Of a stretch of DNA of 64,000 nt, positions 55,805 through 64,000 are shown piece by piece. The first letter of the stretch is position 1. Each line of letters begins with the position of its first letter. Position numbers and translations under genes: made by a program. Source of the DNA: an uncultured Curvibacter sp. (GTDB taxonomy: Bacteria; Pseudomonadota; Gammaproteobacteria; Burkholderiales; Burkholderiaceae_C). The stretch is taken from assembly GCA_903828535.1 (NCBI GenBank), contig CAIKMN010000003.1, positions 1 through 64,000 of the forward strand, written 5' to 3'. The notes under the pieces are model-generated. The model was given only the letters and a program-made list of their open reading frames with translations, ran no database searches and was not told the DNA's origin.

Positions 55805-56503
55805 TTAGCAGCCCAGTTGATCGGCCAAATCTAAAAAGCTTTTGGCATGAAAGTCGTTGCCGGCTTGCGGTGAAACGTCTTTGGCGTGGTGGGGGCCGTA
55901 TTCCAGCGGCCGCTCAATATAGGCGGTGACCAAGCCGCAGGCGCGGGCGGCGGCGAGGTCGTCGTGGTGAGCGGCGACCAAAGCCGTTTGCGCTGGTTTG
56001 ACATTGAAAACATCGGCCACGCCCAAGTAAGTGGCGGGGTCGGGCTTGTAGGCGCGAAAAACTTCGGCGCTCAATAAACAGTCCCAGGGCAATTGGCCGT
56101 GTTTGGACAAGGCCGTCAACAAGCCCAGATTGCCGTTCGACAAGGTGCACAAGGTGTATTGGGTTTTCAGCCGATGCAGGCCCGCCACCACATCGGGCCA
56201 AGGGTCAAGTCGGTGCCAGGCCCTGTTCAGGTTTTGGCGTTCCGCTTGCGTCAAATGGGTGAGCCCGAAAGTGGGCAACAAGGTTTCCAGAATGAGTCGA
56301 TGCAAGTCGTCAATGCGGGTCCAGCCCAACTCGCCCGAGCGCACACGCTGCATAGCAGGCACATAACCAGCGCGCCAAGCGAGGGCGAAGGCGTCACCAT
56401 CGATTTGAGGCCAGTGGGCATTCACCTCGCGCTGAATGCTGCCGTGCCAATCGACCACCGTGCCAAAGACATCAAAGGCCAAAATTTTCAGGTTCTCACG
56501 CAT
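55805..56503 (-). CDS. HAD-type haloacid dehalogenase-like hydrolase
   Basis: The 232-residue product matches the L-2-haloacid dehalogenase type: the nucleophile in ILAFDVFGTVVDW, Ser/Asn in LCTLSNGN, Lys in AYKPDPATY, and HHDDLAAARACG as motif IV. Length is usual. Dehalogenation is possible but other small phosphatase or dehalogenase activities in the family are not excluded. The ATG at 56503 has GAGG 6 bases upstream and is preferred to the ATG at 56515. Confidence 0.85.
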   Translation of the reverse strand: MRENLKILAFDVFGTVVDWHGSIQREVNAHWPQIDGDAFALAWRAGYVPAMQRVRSGELGWTRIDDLHRLILETLLPTFGLTHLTQAERQNLNRAWHRLDPWPDVVAGLHRLKTQYTLCTLSNGNLGLLTALSKHGQLPWDCLLSAEVFRAYKPDPATYLGVADVFNVKPAQTALVAAHHDDLAAARACGLVTAYIERPLEYGPHHAKDVSPQAGNDFHAKSFLDLADQLGC

Positions 56504-56536
56504 GGGGGGCCTCATTTTTTCTGCCGATAGGCTTCT

Positions 56537-57376
56537 TCAGCTCAAAAGCCCAGGGGTCTTGCAAGCTTTGCAAGCCACTTGGTACAGACGCGGATTTTCC
56601 GTGCCGATTTCGCAAGCACTTAAATGGCCTCCCCACACGCAGCCGGTGTCCATGCTGATGAGGTCAGGGCGGTTCAACCAGCCCAAGCGCGACCAGTGCC
56701 CAAAGGCCACAGTGGTGTTTGCGGTTTGGCGGTTAAGGGCTTCAAACCAAGGCACGTAGCCCGAAGGGGCACTGGCGGCCGACTCCGTGCTGTCAAATTC
56801 CATGGCGCCTTGCGGGGTGCAAAAGCGCAAGCGCGTCAAGGCGTTCACGATGACCCGCAGGCGGTCTGGGCCGGTCAGGTGTTCGTGCCATGCGTTGGGC
56901 AGGTTGCCGTACATCTGACGCAAAAAGTGGGGCAAAGCAGAACTGCTGAGGGCTTCTTGAACTTCTTTGGCCAGCGACAGGGTTTGCACCACATCCCAGC
57001 TGGGTAAAACGCCGGCATGAACCATCAAAACCTGGTGCTCATAACGGGCCAAAGGTTGTTGAGCCAACCAACCCAAGACGCTTTGGCGAATGGCTTTGGG
57101 CGCGCTGAGCACGTCTTGAAAAGTGTCTTTGGCGCTGGGTTTGCGCACCCCTTCCGAGGCAGCCAACAAGTGGAAATCGTGATTGCCGAGAACACAACGG
57201 GCGGCGTCGCCCAGGGCCATCAGTCGCTTCAAGACCGCCAAAGAAGCGGGCCCCCGATTGACCAAGTCGCCCAGGAAATAGGCCACATCTCGGCTCGGTG
57301 AGAAGTCGATTTTTTGCAAAAGATCGCCCAAAGCGGTGTCGCAACCTTGAACGTCACCAATCAAGTAAAGTGACAT
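56537..57376 (-). CDS. apaH: Symmetrical bis(5'-nucleosyl)-tetraphosphatase ApaH
   Basis: The 279-residue product cleaves Ap4A to two ADP and can also act on capped RNA ends. The metallophosphatase motifs are present: YLIGDVQGCDTAL, YFLGDLVNRGPAS, CVLGNHDFHLL, and VHAGVLPSWD. The ATG at 57376 gives the normal length; an upstream open frame opposite the next gene is a shadow. Its start lies 24 bases from the divergent CNNM gene start. Confidence 0.95.
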   Translation of the reverse strand: MSLYLIGDVQGCDTALGDLLQKIDFSPSRDVAYFLGDLVNRGPASLAVLKRLMALGDAARCVLGNHDFHLLAASEGVRKPSAKDTFQDVLSAPKAIRQSVLGWLAQQPLARYEHQVLMVHAGVLPSWDVVQTLSLAKEVQEALSSSALPHFLRQMYGNLPNAWHEHLTGPDRLRVIVNALTRLRFCTPQGAMEFDSTESAASAPSGYVPWFEALNRQTANTTVAFGHWSRLGWLNRPDLISMDTGCVWGGHLSACEIGTENPRLYQVACKACKTPGLLS

Positions 57377-57400
57377 GCCTCTATTTTGCCGGTTGAATTC

Positions 57401-58702
57401 ATGGAATTTTTGCTCATCACTTTGCTGACCTTGCTCAACGCGGCATTTGCCATGTCTGAGTTGGCCTTGGCATCCAGCCGAAAAACCCGGCTCACGGCCA
57501 TGGCGGAGGCCGGTGATGGCGGGGCCCAAGCCGCCTTGAAGTTGCTCGAAACCCCGACAGAGTTTTTGTCTTCGGTGCAAGTTGGCATTACCTCGATAGG
57601 CATGTTGAACGGCATTTTGGGGGAGGCAGCTTATAGCGAAGGCGTCGCCAAAAGCCTCCAAGCCATGGGGGTGCCCAGCTCGGTGGCGGGTTGGCTGGCC
57701 ACGGTTTTGGTGGTGACCCTGATCACCTACATCACCATTGTTTTCGGAGAACTCGTGCCCAAGCGGATTGGACAGATGTACCCCGAAATGGTGGCGCGTT
57801 GGGTGTCGCGCCCCATGGTCTGGGTGGCCAAAGTGGCCAGGCCCTTTGTGCGCATGCTCACCTGGAGTACAGAAACCACGTTGCGCCTCATGCGCTTGGA
57901 CAAACAAGATGGGCAGGTGGTGACCGAAGCAGAGATCAGCGCGAGTCTGGAGGAGGGCTTGGATGCGGGGGTGATCGAGGAGCATGAGCACCAAATGGTG
58001 CACAACGTCTTTCGTCTCGATGACCGCACCTTGACGTCTTTGATGCTGCCCCGGACTGAAATTCAGTGGCTGGAGGCTTCCTACACCGCCGCGGTTTGTT
58101 TGAAAAAAATCAGCGATGCCGAACTCAACTCGCAGCCGACTTTTAGCCATTCTTGGTACCCCGTTTGCCGAGGCTCATTGGACGAAGTGGTGGGCTTGAT
58201 CAGTGTGGCGCGTTTGTTGGCTCTGGACCCCAAGGGCGAGGAGCCCATTGAAGCGCATACCGTGCCAGCGGCTTTTCTGCCAGAGACCTTGACGGGGATG
58301 GAATTGCTGGAGCAGTTTCGCGGGGCGGCGGCGCGCATGGTTTTGGTGGTGGACGAATATGGGGTGGTCCAAGGGTTGATGACCCCACGCGATTTGTTGG
58401 AGGCCATCACTGGTGAATTACAGCCCGCTGAACAGACCGAAGCTTGGGCCCTGCCATTGCCGCATGGTTGTTGGGAATTGGACGGTTTGATGCCCATTGA
58501 AGAACTCAAGTCGCGTTTGGATATTGAGCAGCTACCCGAAGAAGATAAAGGCCGCTACAACACCTTGGCGGGGTTATTGATGTTTGAAACAGGGCACTTG
58601 CCTGTGCCCGAAGAGAAAATACTCTGTGTGGGTTGGTCTTTTGAGGTTTTGAGTTTGGAAGGCCGCCGAATTGATAAAGTGTTGGCAACGCCACTGAATT
58701 AG
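57401..58702 (+). CDS. CNNM/CorC-type membrane protein (hemolysin family)
   Basis: The 433-residue product has an N-terminal CNNM membrane domain (residues 1-180; ELALASSRKTRL, YITIVFGELVPKRIG), two CBS domains (about 205-330; DDRTLTSLMLPRTEI and LVVDEYGVVQGLMTPRDLLEAI) and a C-terminal CorC_HlyC domain (GRYNTLAGLLMFETGHLPV). Such proteins are linked to Mg2+ or other divalent cation export. The ATG at 57401 is chosen over an upstream TTG. Confidence 0.9.
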   Translation: MEFLLITLLTLLNAAFAMSELALASSRKTRLTAMAEAGDGGAQAALKLLETPTEFLSSVQVGITSIGMLNGILGEAAYSEGVAKSLQAMGVPSSVAGWLATVLVVTLITYITIVFGELVPKRIGQMYPEMVARWVSRPMVWVAKVARPFVRMLTWSTETTLRLMRLDKQDGQVVTEAEISASLEEGLDAGVIEEHEHQMVHNVFRLDDRTLTSLMLPRTEIQWLEASYTAAVCLKKISDAELNSQPTFSHSWYPVCRGSLDEVVGLISVARLLALDPKGEEPIEAHTVPAAFLPETLTGMELLEQFRGAAARMVLVVDEYGVVQGLMTPRDLLEAITGELQPAEQTEAWALPLPHGCWELDGLMPIEELKSRLDIEQLPEEDKGRYNTLAGLLMFETGHLPVPEEKILCVGWSFEVLSLEGRRIDKVLATPLN

Positions 58703-58723
58703 AACTCGGTTACTTATTTGCAA

Positions 58724-58757
58724 GAACTTACAATAAGTTCCCAATTAACCGTATAAT
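58724..58757 (+). promoter_or_regulatory. Palindrome and -10 element upstream of the H-NS-like gene
   Basis: GAACTTA-CAA-TAAGTTC (58724-58740) is a perfect inverted repeat, and a consensus TATAAT (58752-58757) follows 11 bases later with only a weak -35 overlapping the palindrome. The arrangement suggests a promoter whose -35 region is covered by a regulator site. The leader to the ATG at 58878 is about 115 bases and AT-rich. Confidence 0.5.
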
Positions 58758-58877
58758 CTTTGTTGTATTCGATTAATATTCAACCTCGCCGCAGACATTC
58801 AAATTGTCTGGTGTGCAAGATTCAATTGAACTCACTTGATTTCAATTTTTCATTTTATTATCTTAAAGGCAATCAAC

Positions 58878-59180
58878 ATGACCAATTCTTATAAAGACCT
58901 GCTGCAACAGCGTGAGGCGTTGGAGAAACAAATTGCGGAAGCCCGTCGCAACGAAACTTCTGCTGCAGTGGCCCAAATCCGCGCTTTGGTGGCTGAATTT
59001 GGTTTAACGGTCAATGACGTTTTCACTTCGGGTCGTGCACCCCGCGGTGCGGCTTCTAGCCTGGGTTCTAAGGTGGCCCCCAAATACCGCAACGCCGCTA
59101 CTGGCGAAACCTGGACTGGCCGAGGCAAAGCACCTAAGTGGATTGCCGGCCAAGACCGCAGCAAGTTCCTGATCGCTTAA
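58878..59180 (+). CDS. H-NS family nucleoid protein
   Basis: The 100-residue product is a short H-NS-like protein. The N-terminal part (YKDLLQQREALEKQIAEARRNETSAAVAQIRALVAEF) is a dimerising coiled coil, and the C-terminal part (PKYRNAATGETWTGRGKAPKWIAG) is the DNA-binding domain with the typical TGETWTGRGKAPKW core. H-NS proteins silence AT-rich and foreign genes. The gene stands alone with its own terminator and an AT-rich upstream region that may allow autoregulation. Confidence 0.92.
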   Translation: MTNSYKDLLQQREALEKQIAEARRNETSAAVAQIRALVAEFGLTVNDVFTSGRAPRGAASSLGSKVAPKYRNAATGETWTGRGKAPKWIAGQDRSKFLIA

Positions 59181-59246
59181 GTTAACATCCTATTCGCCAG
59201 ATCACGTCAAAACCTGAATCACCAGATTGTTTGATCTTTCGAAACC

Positions 59247-59278
59247 AGCCCTGCTTTGTGTTCACGGCAGGGCTTTTT
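59247..59278 (+). terminator. Rho-independent terminator of the H-NS-like gene
   Basis: AGCCCTGC (59247-59254) pairs with GCAGGGCT (59267-59274) around a 12-base loop, followed by TTTT. It ends just before the next gene. Confidence 0.88.
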
Positions 59279-59289
59279 AATTGGGCACT

Positions 59290-60486
59290 GTGAATTCTGA
59301 TTTAAGGGTCGTGGGTGCGGGTATTGGTGGCTTGTCCTTGGCCTTGGCCCATATTCGTCCCCCTCGCGGGCTCGGGCGTGATGAGCGTCGCCTTGTTATT
59401 CAAGAGAAAACCCCTGTCTTGAGTGAAGTGGGGGCTGGTCTGCAACTCGGCCCCAATGCCGTTCGGCATTTGTTTTCTTGGGGTTTGGCATCTGCATTGC
59501 GGTCAGTGGCATTTGAGCCTCAACGTTTAATCATTCACTCGTTTTTGAATGGCCAGATATTGGCTCAACTGCCATTGGCTGAGCAGGGTCGTATTCTGAA
59601 TCAGTATGGCGCCCCTTATCTCACCCTGCGCCGAGCGGATTTACAGCAGATATTGTTACAAGCAGTTAATGAAACCGGCGCAGTAGAGCTCCAACTGAAT
59701 CAAGCCTGGCAGCCAGAATCTGGGGTCGGGTCAGGGCCTTGCGTGATCGGTGGGGACGGACTTTGGAGTGCAGTTCGAGCCTCGGTATGGCCCGAGGCTC
59801 AAGCGCCAAAGGCCACGGGCCACGTGGCTTGGCGGGCTTTGGTGAGTCAAAAGGCGCTGCCCGCCGCGTGGCGTAGTGATTCGGTTCGGGTTTGGCTCGG
59901 ACCGAGGTGTCATGTGGTGGCCTATCCGGTGGCGGCGGGTGAGCAACTGAACCTGGTGGCGATTGCCAATCAAAAGGACTTGCAAGCCATCGCCTCAACG
60001 ACCGCCAATTGGGATCAAGAGGCCGATTTGAATGGGGTCAGGACCCTTCTTTTGCCGCAAGCGCCTGCCGCGCTGCGCGCCCTTTTGGAAGCGGTGCCGG
60101 CGTGGCGTCAATGGCCTTTGTTTGATCGGCCTCTGGTTCGGTCGGCCGCCGACATGGCGCGGGGACGCGTGGCTTTGTTGGGGGATGCGGCCCACCCGAT
60201 GCGCCCCTATTTTGCGCAAGGAGCCGCCATGGCCATCGAAGATGCCTCCGAATTGGCCGCCGCCTTATCGGAATGTCCTACCGAGTTGGCCTTGTCTCGT
60301 TATGCAGAACGTCGCTGGCAACGCTGTGCGCGCGTGCAGTTTGCCTCAGTGCGCAACGGGCGGATTTTTCATGCCAATGGACCTTTTGGCTGGGTCCAAA
60401 AAGCCCGAGATGCTTCGCTGCGCCTGTTCGGGCCCCAGCTGCTGGATCCCGCTTGGTTGTATGGCGGTGGCCCGCCATTGAGTTGA
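59290..60486 (+). CDS. FAD-dependent monooxygenase (salicylate-hydroxylase-like)
   Basis: The 398-residue product is a class A flavin monooxygenase: VVGAGIGGLSLALAH binds FAD and VALLGDAAHPMRPYFAQGAAMAIEDASEL is the second FAD motif. The middle part (TLRRADLQQILLQAV) fits the family. The substrate is unknown. The GTG at 59290 puts the Rossmann motif six residues from the start; a TTG three codons earlier is possible. A terminator ends 12 bases upstream, so it must have its own promoter, which I did not locate, or rely on read-through. Confidence 0.85.
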   Translation: MNSDLRVVGAGIGGLSLALAHIRPPRGLGRDERRLVIQEKTPVLSEVGAGLQLGPNAVRHLFSWGLASALRSVAFEPQRLIIHSFLNGQILAQLPLAEQGRILNQYGAPYLTLRRADLQQILLQAVNETGAVELQLNQAWQPESGVGSGPCVIGGDGLWSAVRASVWPEAQAPKATGHVAWRALVSQKALPAAWRSDSVRVWLGPRCHVVAYPVAAGEQLNLVAIANQKDLQAIASTTANWDQEADLNGVRTLLLPQAPAALRALLEAVPAWRQWPLFDRPLVRSAADMARGRVALLGDAAHPMRPYFAQGAAMAIEDASELAAALSECPTELALSRYAERRWQRCARVQFASVRNGRIFHANGPFGWVQKARDASLRLFGPQLLDPAWLYGGGPPLS

Positions 60487-60495
60487 CCGAGTCAT

Positions 60496-60945
60496 TTACT
60501 GAGAAATTTCGCGAGCCGCTTCAACTTGAGACTCAAAATACCGTTGGGCTGAATACACCACGCTCGACATCAAGACCACGGTGCCCATCAAAAGCGCCAC
60601 CACAATGGCACCGATCGTGCCCCAGTGGGTGTTGCCAGCCGATGCATCCAAAGCGCTTTGCGGATTGAAGCGCGCGTTCCATTTTTCTGGCGTTTGCAGA
60701 CCATACAAAATGGCCATGAAAGCGCTGCTGGCCAAAGCGATGCCAAAGAGGGGCAACAAAAACCAACTCACCGGGTCGTCAAGTCCGTACTCATTAACGC
60801 GGCGCACCCCCAAAAGTCCCATCAAAGTGGGCAGCCAGAGTGCATATCCCAAGGGGTCGCGAAGGCCATGCAGGTAAAAACGGTGCAGTCCGAAGCCACC
60901 CCCCAAAAGGGCCAACCAAGCTGCGGTGGTTTTGTTTTTGATCAC
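60496..60945 (-). CDS. TM2-domain membrane protein
   Basis: The 149-residue product begins at GTG with IKNKTTAAWLALLGGGFGLHRFYLHG, the usual start of TM2-domain proteins, and has two to three further membrane segments (PVSWFLLPLFGIALASSAFMAIL and GTIGAIVVALLMGTVVLMSSVVY). Its function is unknown. An ATG at 61014 would add 23 residues, but those codons would include the TATAAT of the divergent rpsP promoter and look unlike the family, so the GTG is preferred. The stop lies 10 bases from the convergent monooxygenase stop. Confidence 0.7.
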   Translation of the reverse strand: MIKNKTTAAWLALLGGGFGLHRFYLHGLRDPLGYALWLPTLMGLLGVRRVNEYGLDDPVSWFLLPLFGIALASSAFMAILYGLQTPEKWNARFNPQSALDASAGNTHWGTIGAIVVALLMGTVVLMSSVVYSAQRYFESQVEAAREISQ

Positions 60946-60949
60946 GTTG

Positions 60950-60977
60950 TTGAGTTCCCGTTGAGAGGCGTTATAAT
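60950..60977 (+). promoter_or_regulatory. Promoter of the rpsP operon
   Basis: TTGAGT (60950-60955) and TATAAT (60972-60977) are 16 bases apart, about 100 bases before the rpsP start. It overlaps the possible N-terminal extension of the divergent TM2 gene. Confidence 0.75.
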
Positions 60978-61074
60978 AGTGGGCTTTTCTGCGTGTCGCT
61001 GGCCGGGTGGCCATGTCGCGTGTCTCAAACGCTAGAAAAATTACGGAAGCAATTCCACCACCCAAGGATAAATC

Positions 61075-61326
61075 ATGGTCGTCATTCGACTTTCTCGCGG
61101 CGGCTCCAAAGCACGCCCTTTTTACAACATCGTCGTCGCCGACAAGCGCGAGCGCCGTGACGGCCGTTTCATCGAGCGTCTGGGTTATTACAACCCCGGT
61201 GCCAAGGCCACTGAAGAAGGTCTGCGCATTGCCCAAGACCGTTTGACCTACTGGCAAGGTGTGGGTGCCCAAGCGTCTGACACCGTGACCCGCTTGGTCA
61301 AGCAATTGGCTGCCAAAGCCGCTTGA
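61075..61326 (+). CDS. rpsP: 30S ribosomal protein S16
   Basis: The 83-residue product is S16: [41 protein letters not shown] is fully conserved. It is first in the rpsP-rimM-trmD-rplS cluster and overlaps rimM by 4 bases. Confidence 0.98.
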   Translation: MVVIRLSRGGSKARPFYNIVVADKRERRDGRFIERLGYYNPGAKATEEGLRIAQDRLTYWQGVGAQASDTVTRLVKQLAAKAA

Positions 61327-61904
61327 GCGACACGCCCGAATTTCCCCGCTTAGACGCGGTGGAATTGCCCGCCGACGCCATCGAAGTGGCTCGCATCGGC
61401 GAGGCCTGGGGCATCAAGGGATGGTTCAAAGTCATCCCATTCAGCGCCCAACCCGAGGCGCTTTTTTCTTCAAAACGCTGGTATTTGCAGCCCCCTGAAC
61501 GAGGCGCCAAGCCCTTCAATGGCACTGTTTTGTTGCCTATCAAAGAAGCCAAAGACCATTCTGGGTCGGTGGTGGCTTGCGCCCATGAGGTAGCCGATCG
61601 CACCGCTGCTGAGCTGCTCAAGGGCGCTCGCGTGTGGGTGGCTCGCTCCAGTTTTCCAACCGCTGCCACCGATGAATATTATTGGGTTGACCTGATCGGC
61701 TTGTCCGTCGTCAACCGCGAGGGCGTTGATTTGGGGGTCGTCTCTGAATTGTTATCGACGGGCCCACAAACCGTATTGGTGATTCAATATGCGGGCCCGG
61801 AAGGCAAAACCTCGGAGCGCATGATTCCTTTCGTTGCCGCGTTCATCGACGAAGTCGAGCTGGCAAAACGGCAAATTCGGGTCGATTGGCAACCTGATTA
61901 TTGA
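61323..61904 (+). CDS. rimM: Ribosome maturation factor RimM
   Basis: The 193-residue product helps mature the 30S head. It has the RimM N-terminal domain ([19 protein letters not shown]) and the PRC-barrel ([36 protein letters not shown], then [24 protein letters not shown]). It starts at TTG, overlapping the rpsP stop (TTGA). Confidence 0.95.
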   Translation: MSDTPEFPRLDAVELPADAIEVARIGEAWGIKGWFKVIPFSAQPEALFSSKRWYLQPPERGAKPFNGTVLLPIKEAKDHSGSVVACAHEVADRTAAELLKGARVWVARSSFPTAATDEYYWVDLIGLSVVNREGVDLGVVSELLSTGPQTVLVIQYAGPEGKTSERMIPFVAAFIDEVELAKRQIRVDWQPDY

Positions 61905-61917
61905 CCTGACAGTCCCC

Positions 61918-62778
61918 GTGCGCTTTGACGTCATCACTTTATTCCCCGAGCTGTTTGAGCCCTTTTTGACCTTGGGCGTGACCCGTCGCGCCTTTGCCTC
62001 GGGTGAGATGGACGTGCGTTTGTGGAACCTGAGAGATTTTGCGGAGGGCGCCTACCGAAGGGTGGACGACCGGCCCTTTGGCGGCGGGCCGGGGATGGTG
62101 TTGATGCCTGAGCCCCTGAGCCGGTGCGTGGCCCATATTCGCGCCGATCGTTCTGAACATGCTGATCCCTACCGCCGTCAAGCGCCTTTGTGGTTGTTTT
62201 CTCCCTTGGGCCGTTTGATCGACCATGCGTTTGTGGCGTCTTTGGCGAACCCCCAACGCACTGAGTCGCCTGAAGCGGCTTCTCTTGCGGCGAAGGACCC
62301 GGGGGCATTGCTGCTTTGTGGCCGCTATGAGGGCGTTGACCAGCGCTTCATCGACAGCCAAGTCGACGGCCAACTCAGTTTGGGCGACTTCGTCTTGTCG
62401 GGCGGTGAAATTGCCGCGCTGGCTTTGTTGGATGCGGTTGCCCGATTGCGTCCTGGCGTGCTCAATGACCCCGAGAGCCACCACCAAGACAGTTTTAATC
62501 CAGCGCTCGATGGCTTGCTCGACAGTCCTCACTACACCCGCCCCGAGGTCTGGACCAATCCCGCTGGCGAAGCCATGGCGGTCCCACCCGCCCTGATGTC
62601 CGGCCACCACGCCCAAATTGAGGCGTGGCGTCGCGCGCAAAGCCTTCGCTTGAGCGCTGAATTGCGCCCCGACCTGATTGCCAAGGCCAGATCGGCTGGG
62701 CGTTTGACGCCACAAGAGGAGCTACAACTGGCCAAGCCTACTGAACCCGGCTTGGCAAACAGCAAAGACTTGCTATAA
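61918..62778 (+). CDS. trmD: tRNA (guanine-N1)-methyltransferase TrmD
   Basis: The 286-residue product methylates G37 of tRNAs. RFDVITLFPELFEPFLTLGVTRRA is the usual start, and GGGPGMVLMPEPL, LLCGRYEGVDQRFID and GDFVLSGGEIAALALLDAVARLRPGVL form the knotted SAM site. It starts at GTG, 13 bases after rimM. A C-terminal extension of about 30 residues is seen. The stop codon lies within the -10 element of the rplS promoter. Confidence 0.96.
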   Translation: MRFDVITLFPELFEPFLTLGVTRRAFASGEMDVRLWNLRDFAEGAYRRVDDRPFGGGPGMVLMPEPLSRCVAHIRADRSEHADPYRRQAPLWLFSPLGRLIDHAFVASLANPQRTESPEAASLAAKDPGALLLCGRYEGVDQRFIDSQVDGQLSLGDFVLSGGEIAALALLDAVARLRPGVLNDPESHHQDSFNPALDGLLDSPHYTRPEVWTNPAGEAMAVPPALMSGHHAQIEAWRRAQSLRLSAELRPDLIAKARSAGRLTPQEELQLAKPTEPGLANSKDLL

Positions 62779-62779
62779 T
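62752..62779 (+). promoter_or_regulatory. Internal promoter for rplS
   Basis: TTGGCA (62752-62757) and TATAAT (62774-62779) are 16 bases apart at the end of trmD; the TAA stop of trmD is part of the -10. The leader before rplS would be about 105 bases. Confidence 0.75.
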
Positions 62780-62890
62780 CGCTGGCTCTGCTGATCCTCT
62801 ACCCGGCCGTTGCCAGACCAATTCCGTTCTGGCCGAATTTCAGCCATCTTGGCGCGGGCAAGAACAGAACAGAAAAACAGGTAGCTTGAA

Positions 62891-63274
62891 ATGAACCTCA
62901 TTCAAATCCTTGAGCAAGAAGAAATTGCTCGTCTGAACAAAACCGTTCCCGACTTTTCCCCTGGCGACACCGTGATCGTGAGCGTCAACGTGGTTGAAGG
63001 TAACCGCAAGCGCGTTCAAGCGTTCGAAGGCGTCGTGATTGCCAAGCGCAACCGCGGTCTGAACAGCGGCTTCATCGTTCGCAAGATGTCCAGCGGCGAA
63101 GGCGTTGAACGTACTTTCCAAACCTACAGCCCTTTGATCGCCAGCATCGAAGTCAAGCGCCGTGGTGACGTGCGCCGTGCCAAGTTGTACTACCTGCGTG
63201 AACGCAGCGGCAAGTCGGCCCGTATCAAAGAAAAACTGCCTTCACGCGCCAAGGTGGCTGCTGTCGCCGCTTAA
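62891..63274 (+). CDS. rplS: 50S ribosomal protein L19
   Basis: The 127-residue product is L19: [44 protein letters not shown] and [44 protein letters not shown] are conserved. It ends the operon, followed by a strong terminator. Confidence 0.98.
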   Translation: MNLIQILEQEEIARLNKTVPDFSPGDTVIVSVNVVEGNRKRVQAFEGVVIAKRNRGLNSGFIVRKMSSGEGVERTFQTYSPLIASIEVKRRGDVRRAKLYYLRERSGKSARIKEKLPSRAKVAAVAA

Positions 63275-63315
63275 CAGCGTCTTCCCCAAGCCTCCAGCCT
63301 CAAAAAGGCCTCAAA

Positions 63316-63353
63316 AAACCGCTGCAGCCCCTCGCTTGCAGCGGTTTTTTTTT
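63316..63353 (+). terminator. Rho-independent terminator of the rplS operon
   Basis: AAACCGCTGCA (63316-63326) pairs with TGCAGCGGTTT (63337-63347) around a 10-base loop, followed by a run of T to 63353. Confidence 0.93.
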
Positions 63354-63409
63354 GGTCTTTCATTTTCTTTGTCCAATCGCTCATTTCAAATCACCAATCG
63401 CCTTAAACC

Positions 63410-64000
63410 ATGGATGCTCGTCACGTTCCCAGTCAAGGTCGAGACCACCATCTGCCGGCCGTGGCGGCCGCTGCGTTGAACCCCTCGGCCTTGCGGCAAC
63501 GATTCTTGACCCCCCCCGCGTGGTCGCCGGAGGTGCGAAAAGAGCCTCCGTACTTGAACCGACCCATGGCTTTGGCGTCGGTTTTGGTTCCCATACTGAC
63601 CCGTTCTGAGCCGACTGTGTTGTTGACCGAGCGCACCGCGCACTTGTCAACGCACTCGGGTCAAGTCGCCTTTCCTGGCGGGCGGCAAGACGAGCAAGAC
63701 ACGGATGCGGTGGCCGCCGCCCTGCGCGAGGCGCAGGAAGAGGTGGGCTTAGAACCCTCGGCTGTGCAGGTCCTGGGTCAGTTGCCGATTTACCAAACCG
63801 GCTCCGCCTACCAGGTCACTCCGGTGGTGGCCTTGGTCGATCCCTTGGCCACTTTAAGACCCAATCCCCATGAAGTGGCGCGCGTCTTTGAAGTGCCACT
63901 GGCCTTTTTGATGAACCCCGCCAACCACCACCGGCATCAGCTGCTCAGCGAGGGGGGGCAGCGAGATTGGTTTTCCATGCCTTACCAAAACGAGGGCCAA
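63410..64000 (+). CDS. Nudix hydrolase, CoA pyrophosphatase type (runs off the right edge)
   Basis: The open frame from ATG 63410 has 197 codons and no stop before the window ends. It matches the NudL/YeaB group, which hydrolyses CoA and related dinucleotides: VLLTERTAHLSTHSGQVAFPGGRQDEQDTDAVAAALREAQEEVGL joins the UPF0035 motif and the Nudix box with REAQEE. The strand QVLGQLPIYQTGSAYQVTPVVALVDP follows as usual. Only the last part of the protein is missing. Confidence 0.88.
   Translation, partial: MDARHVPSQGRDHHLPAVAAAALNPSALRQRFLTPPAWSPEVRKEPPYLNRPMALASVLVPILTRSEPTVLLTERTAHLSTHSGQVAFPGGRQDEQDTDAVAAALREAQEEVGLEPSAVQVLGQLPIYQTGSAYQVTPVVALVDPLATLRPNPHEVARVFEVPLAFLMNPANHHRHQLLSEGGQRDWFSMPYQNEGQ

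Noticed and set aside
56537-58150. Long N-terminal extension of ApaH
   Set aside because: The added part is antisense to the CNNM gene, and ApaH has its normal length from the ATG at 57376.

Overview
The window looks like chromosomal DNA of a betaproteobacterium, most likely order Burkholderiales and family Comamonadaceae. Reasons: the tmRNA tag reads ANDERFALAA, as in many betaproteobacteria; the ubiE-ubiJ-ubiB cluster is preceded by a DUF971 gene; a LiuR-type MerR regulator sits directly before an isovaleryl-CoA dehydrogenase gene; glyQ/glyS, rpsP-rimM-trmD-rplS and an H-NS-like gene are present; and the core genes use TTG heavily for leucine. I cannot name a genus from sequence alone.

Bases 1 to about 6,400 are accessory DNA lying just past the 3' end of the tmRNA gene, a common integration site for genomic islands. 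It holds the start of a Fic-family protein, mcrC, only the C-terminal part of mcrB, a three-gene cassette (DUF2924, large serine recombinase, HTH protein) that abuts the truncated mcrB, and a DUF1778/GNAT toxin-antitoxin operon with two extra small genes behind it.

Bases 6,404 to 49,458 are mostly core metabolism: tmRNA; two crotonase-family enzymes; an M61 peptidase/DUF3429/dsbC/ubiH-like operon; a 1,299-residue FAD/Fe-S oxidoreductase; ubiquinone genes; a sodium:solute symporter; FmdB-like zinc ribbon, DUF502 and aspS; folE with a BLUF photoreceptor, a ferredoxin and a GNAT protein; corC-lnt; glyQS-gmhB-plsC-ygjP-like; rhodanese; coaX; TetR and metallo-beta-lactamase genes; a leucine/isovalerate module (liuR-ivd-carbonic anhydrase-thiolase); and a three-gene RND efflux operon.

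Bases 49,459 to 64,000 carry an M13 metallopeptidase, an exported protein of unknown role with a large alkaline phosphatase, an SDR, tRNA-Ser(UGA), a HAD enzyme, apaH, a CNNM/CorC-type membrane protein, an H-NS-like protein, an FAD monooxygenase, a TM2 protein, the rpsP-rimM-trmD-rplS ribosomal cluster and the start of a Nudix hydrolase. Short tandem repeats recur in coding linkers and in intergenic DNA along the core part of the window.

The most interesting parts are the truncated McrBC locus with its adjoining recombinase cassette, the extended DUF1778-GNAT operon, and the BLUF gene embedded in a folE/ferredoxin cluster. I did not find a clearly new multi-gene system that I could defend from sequence alone.
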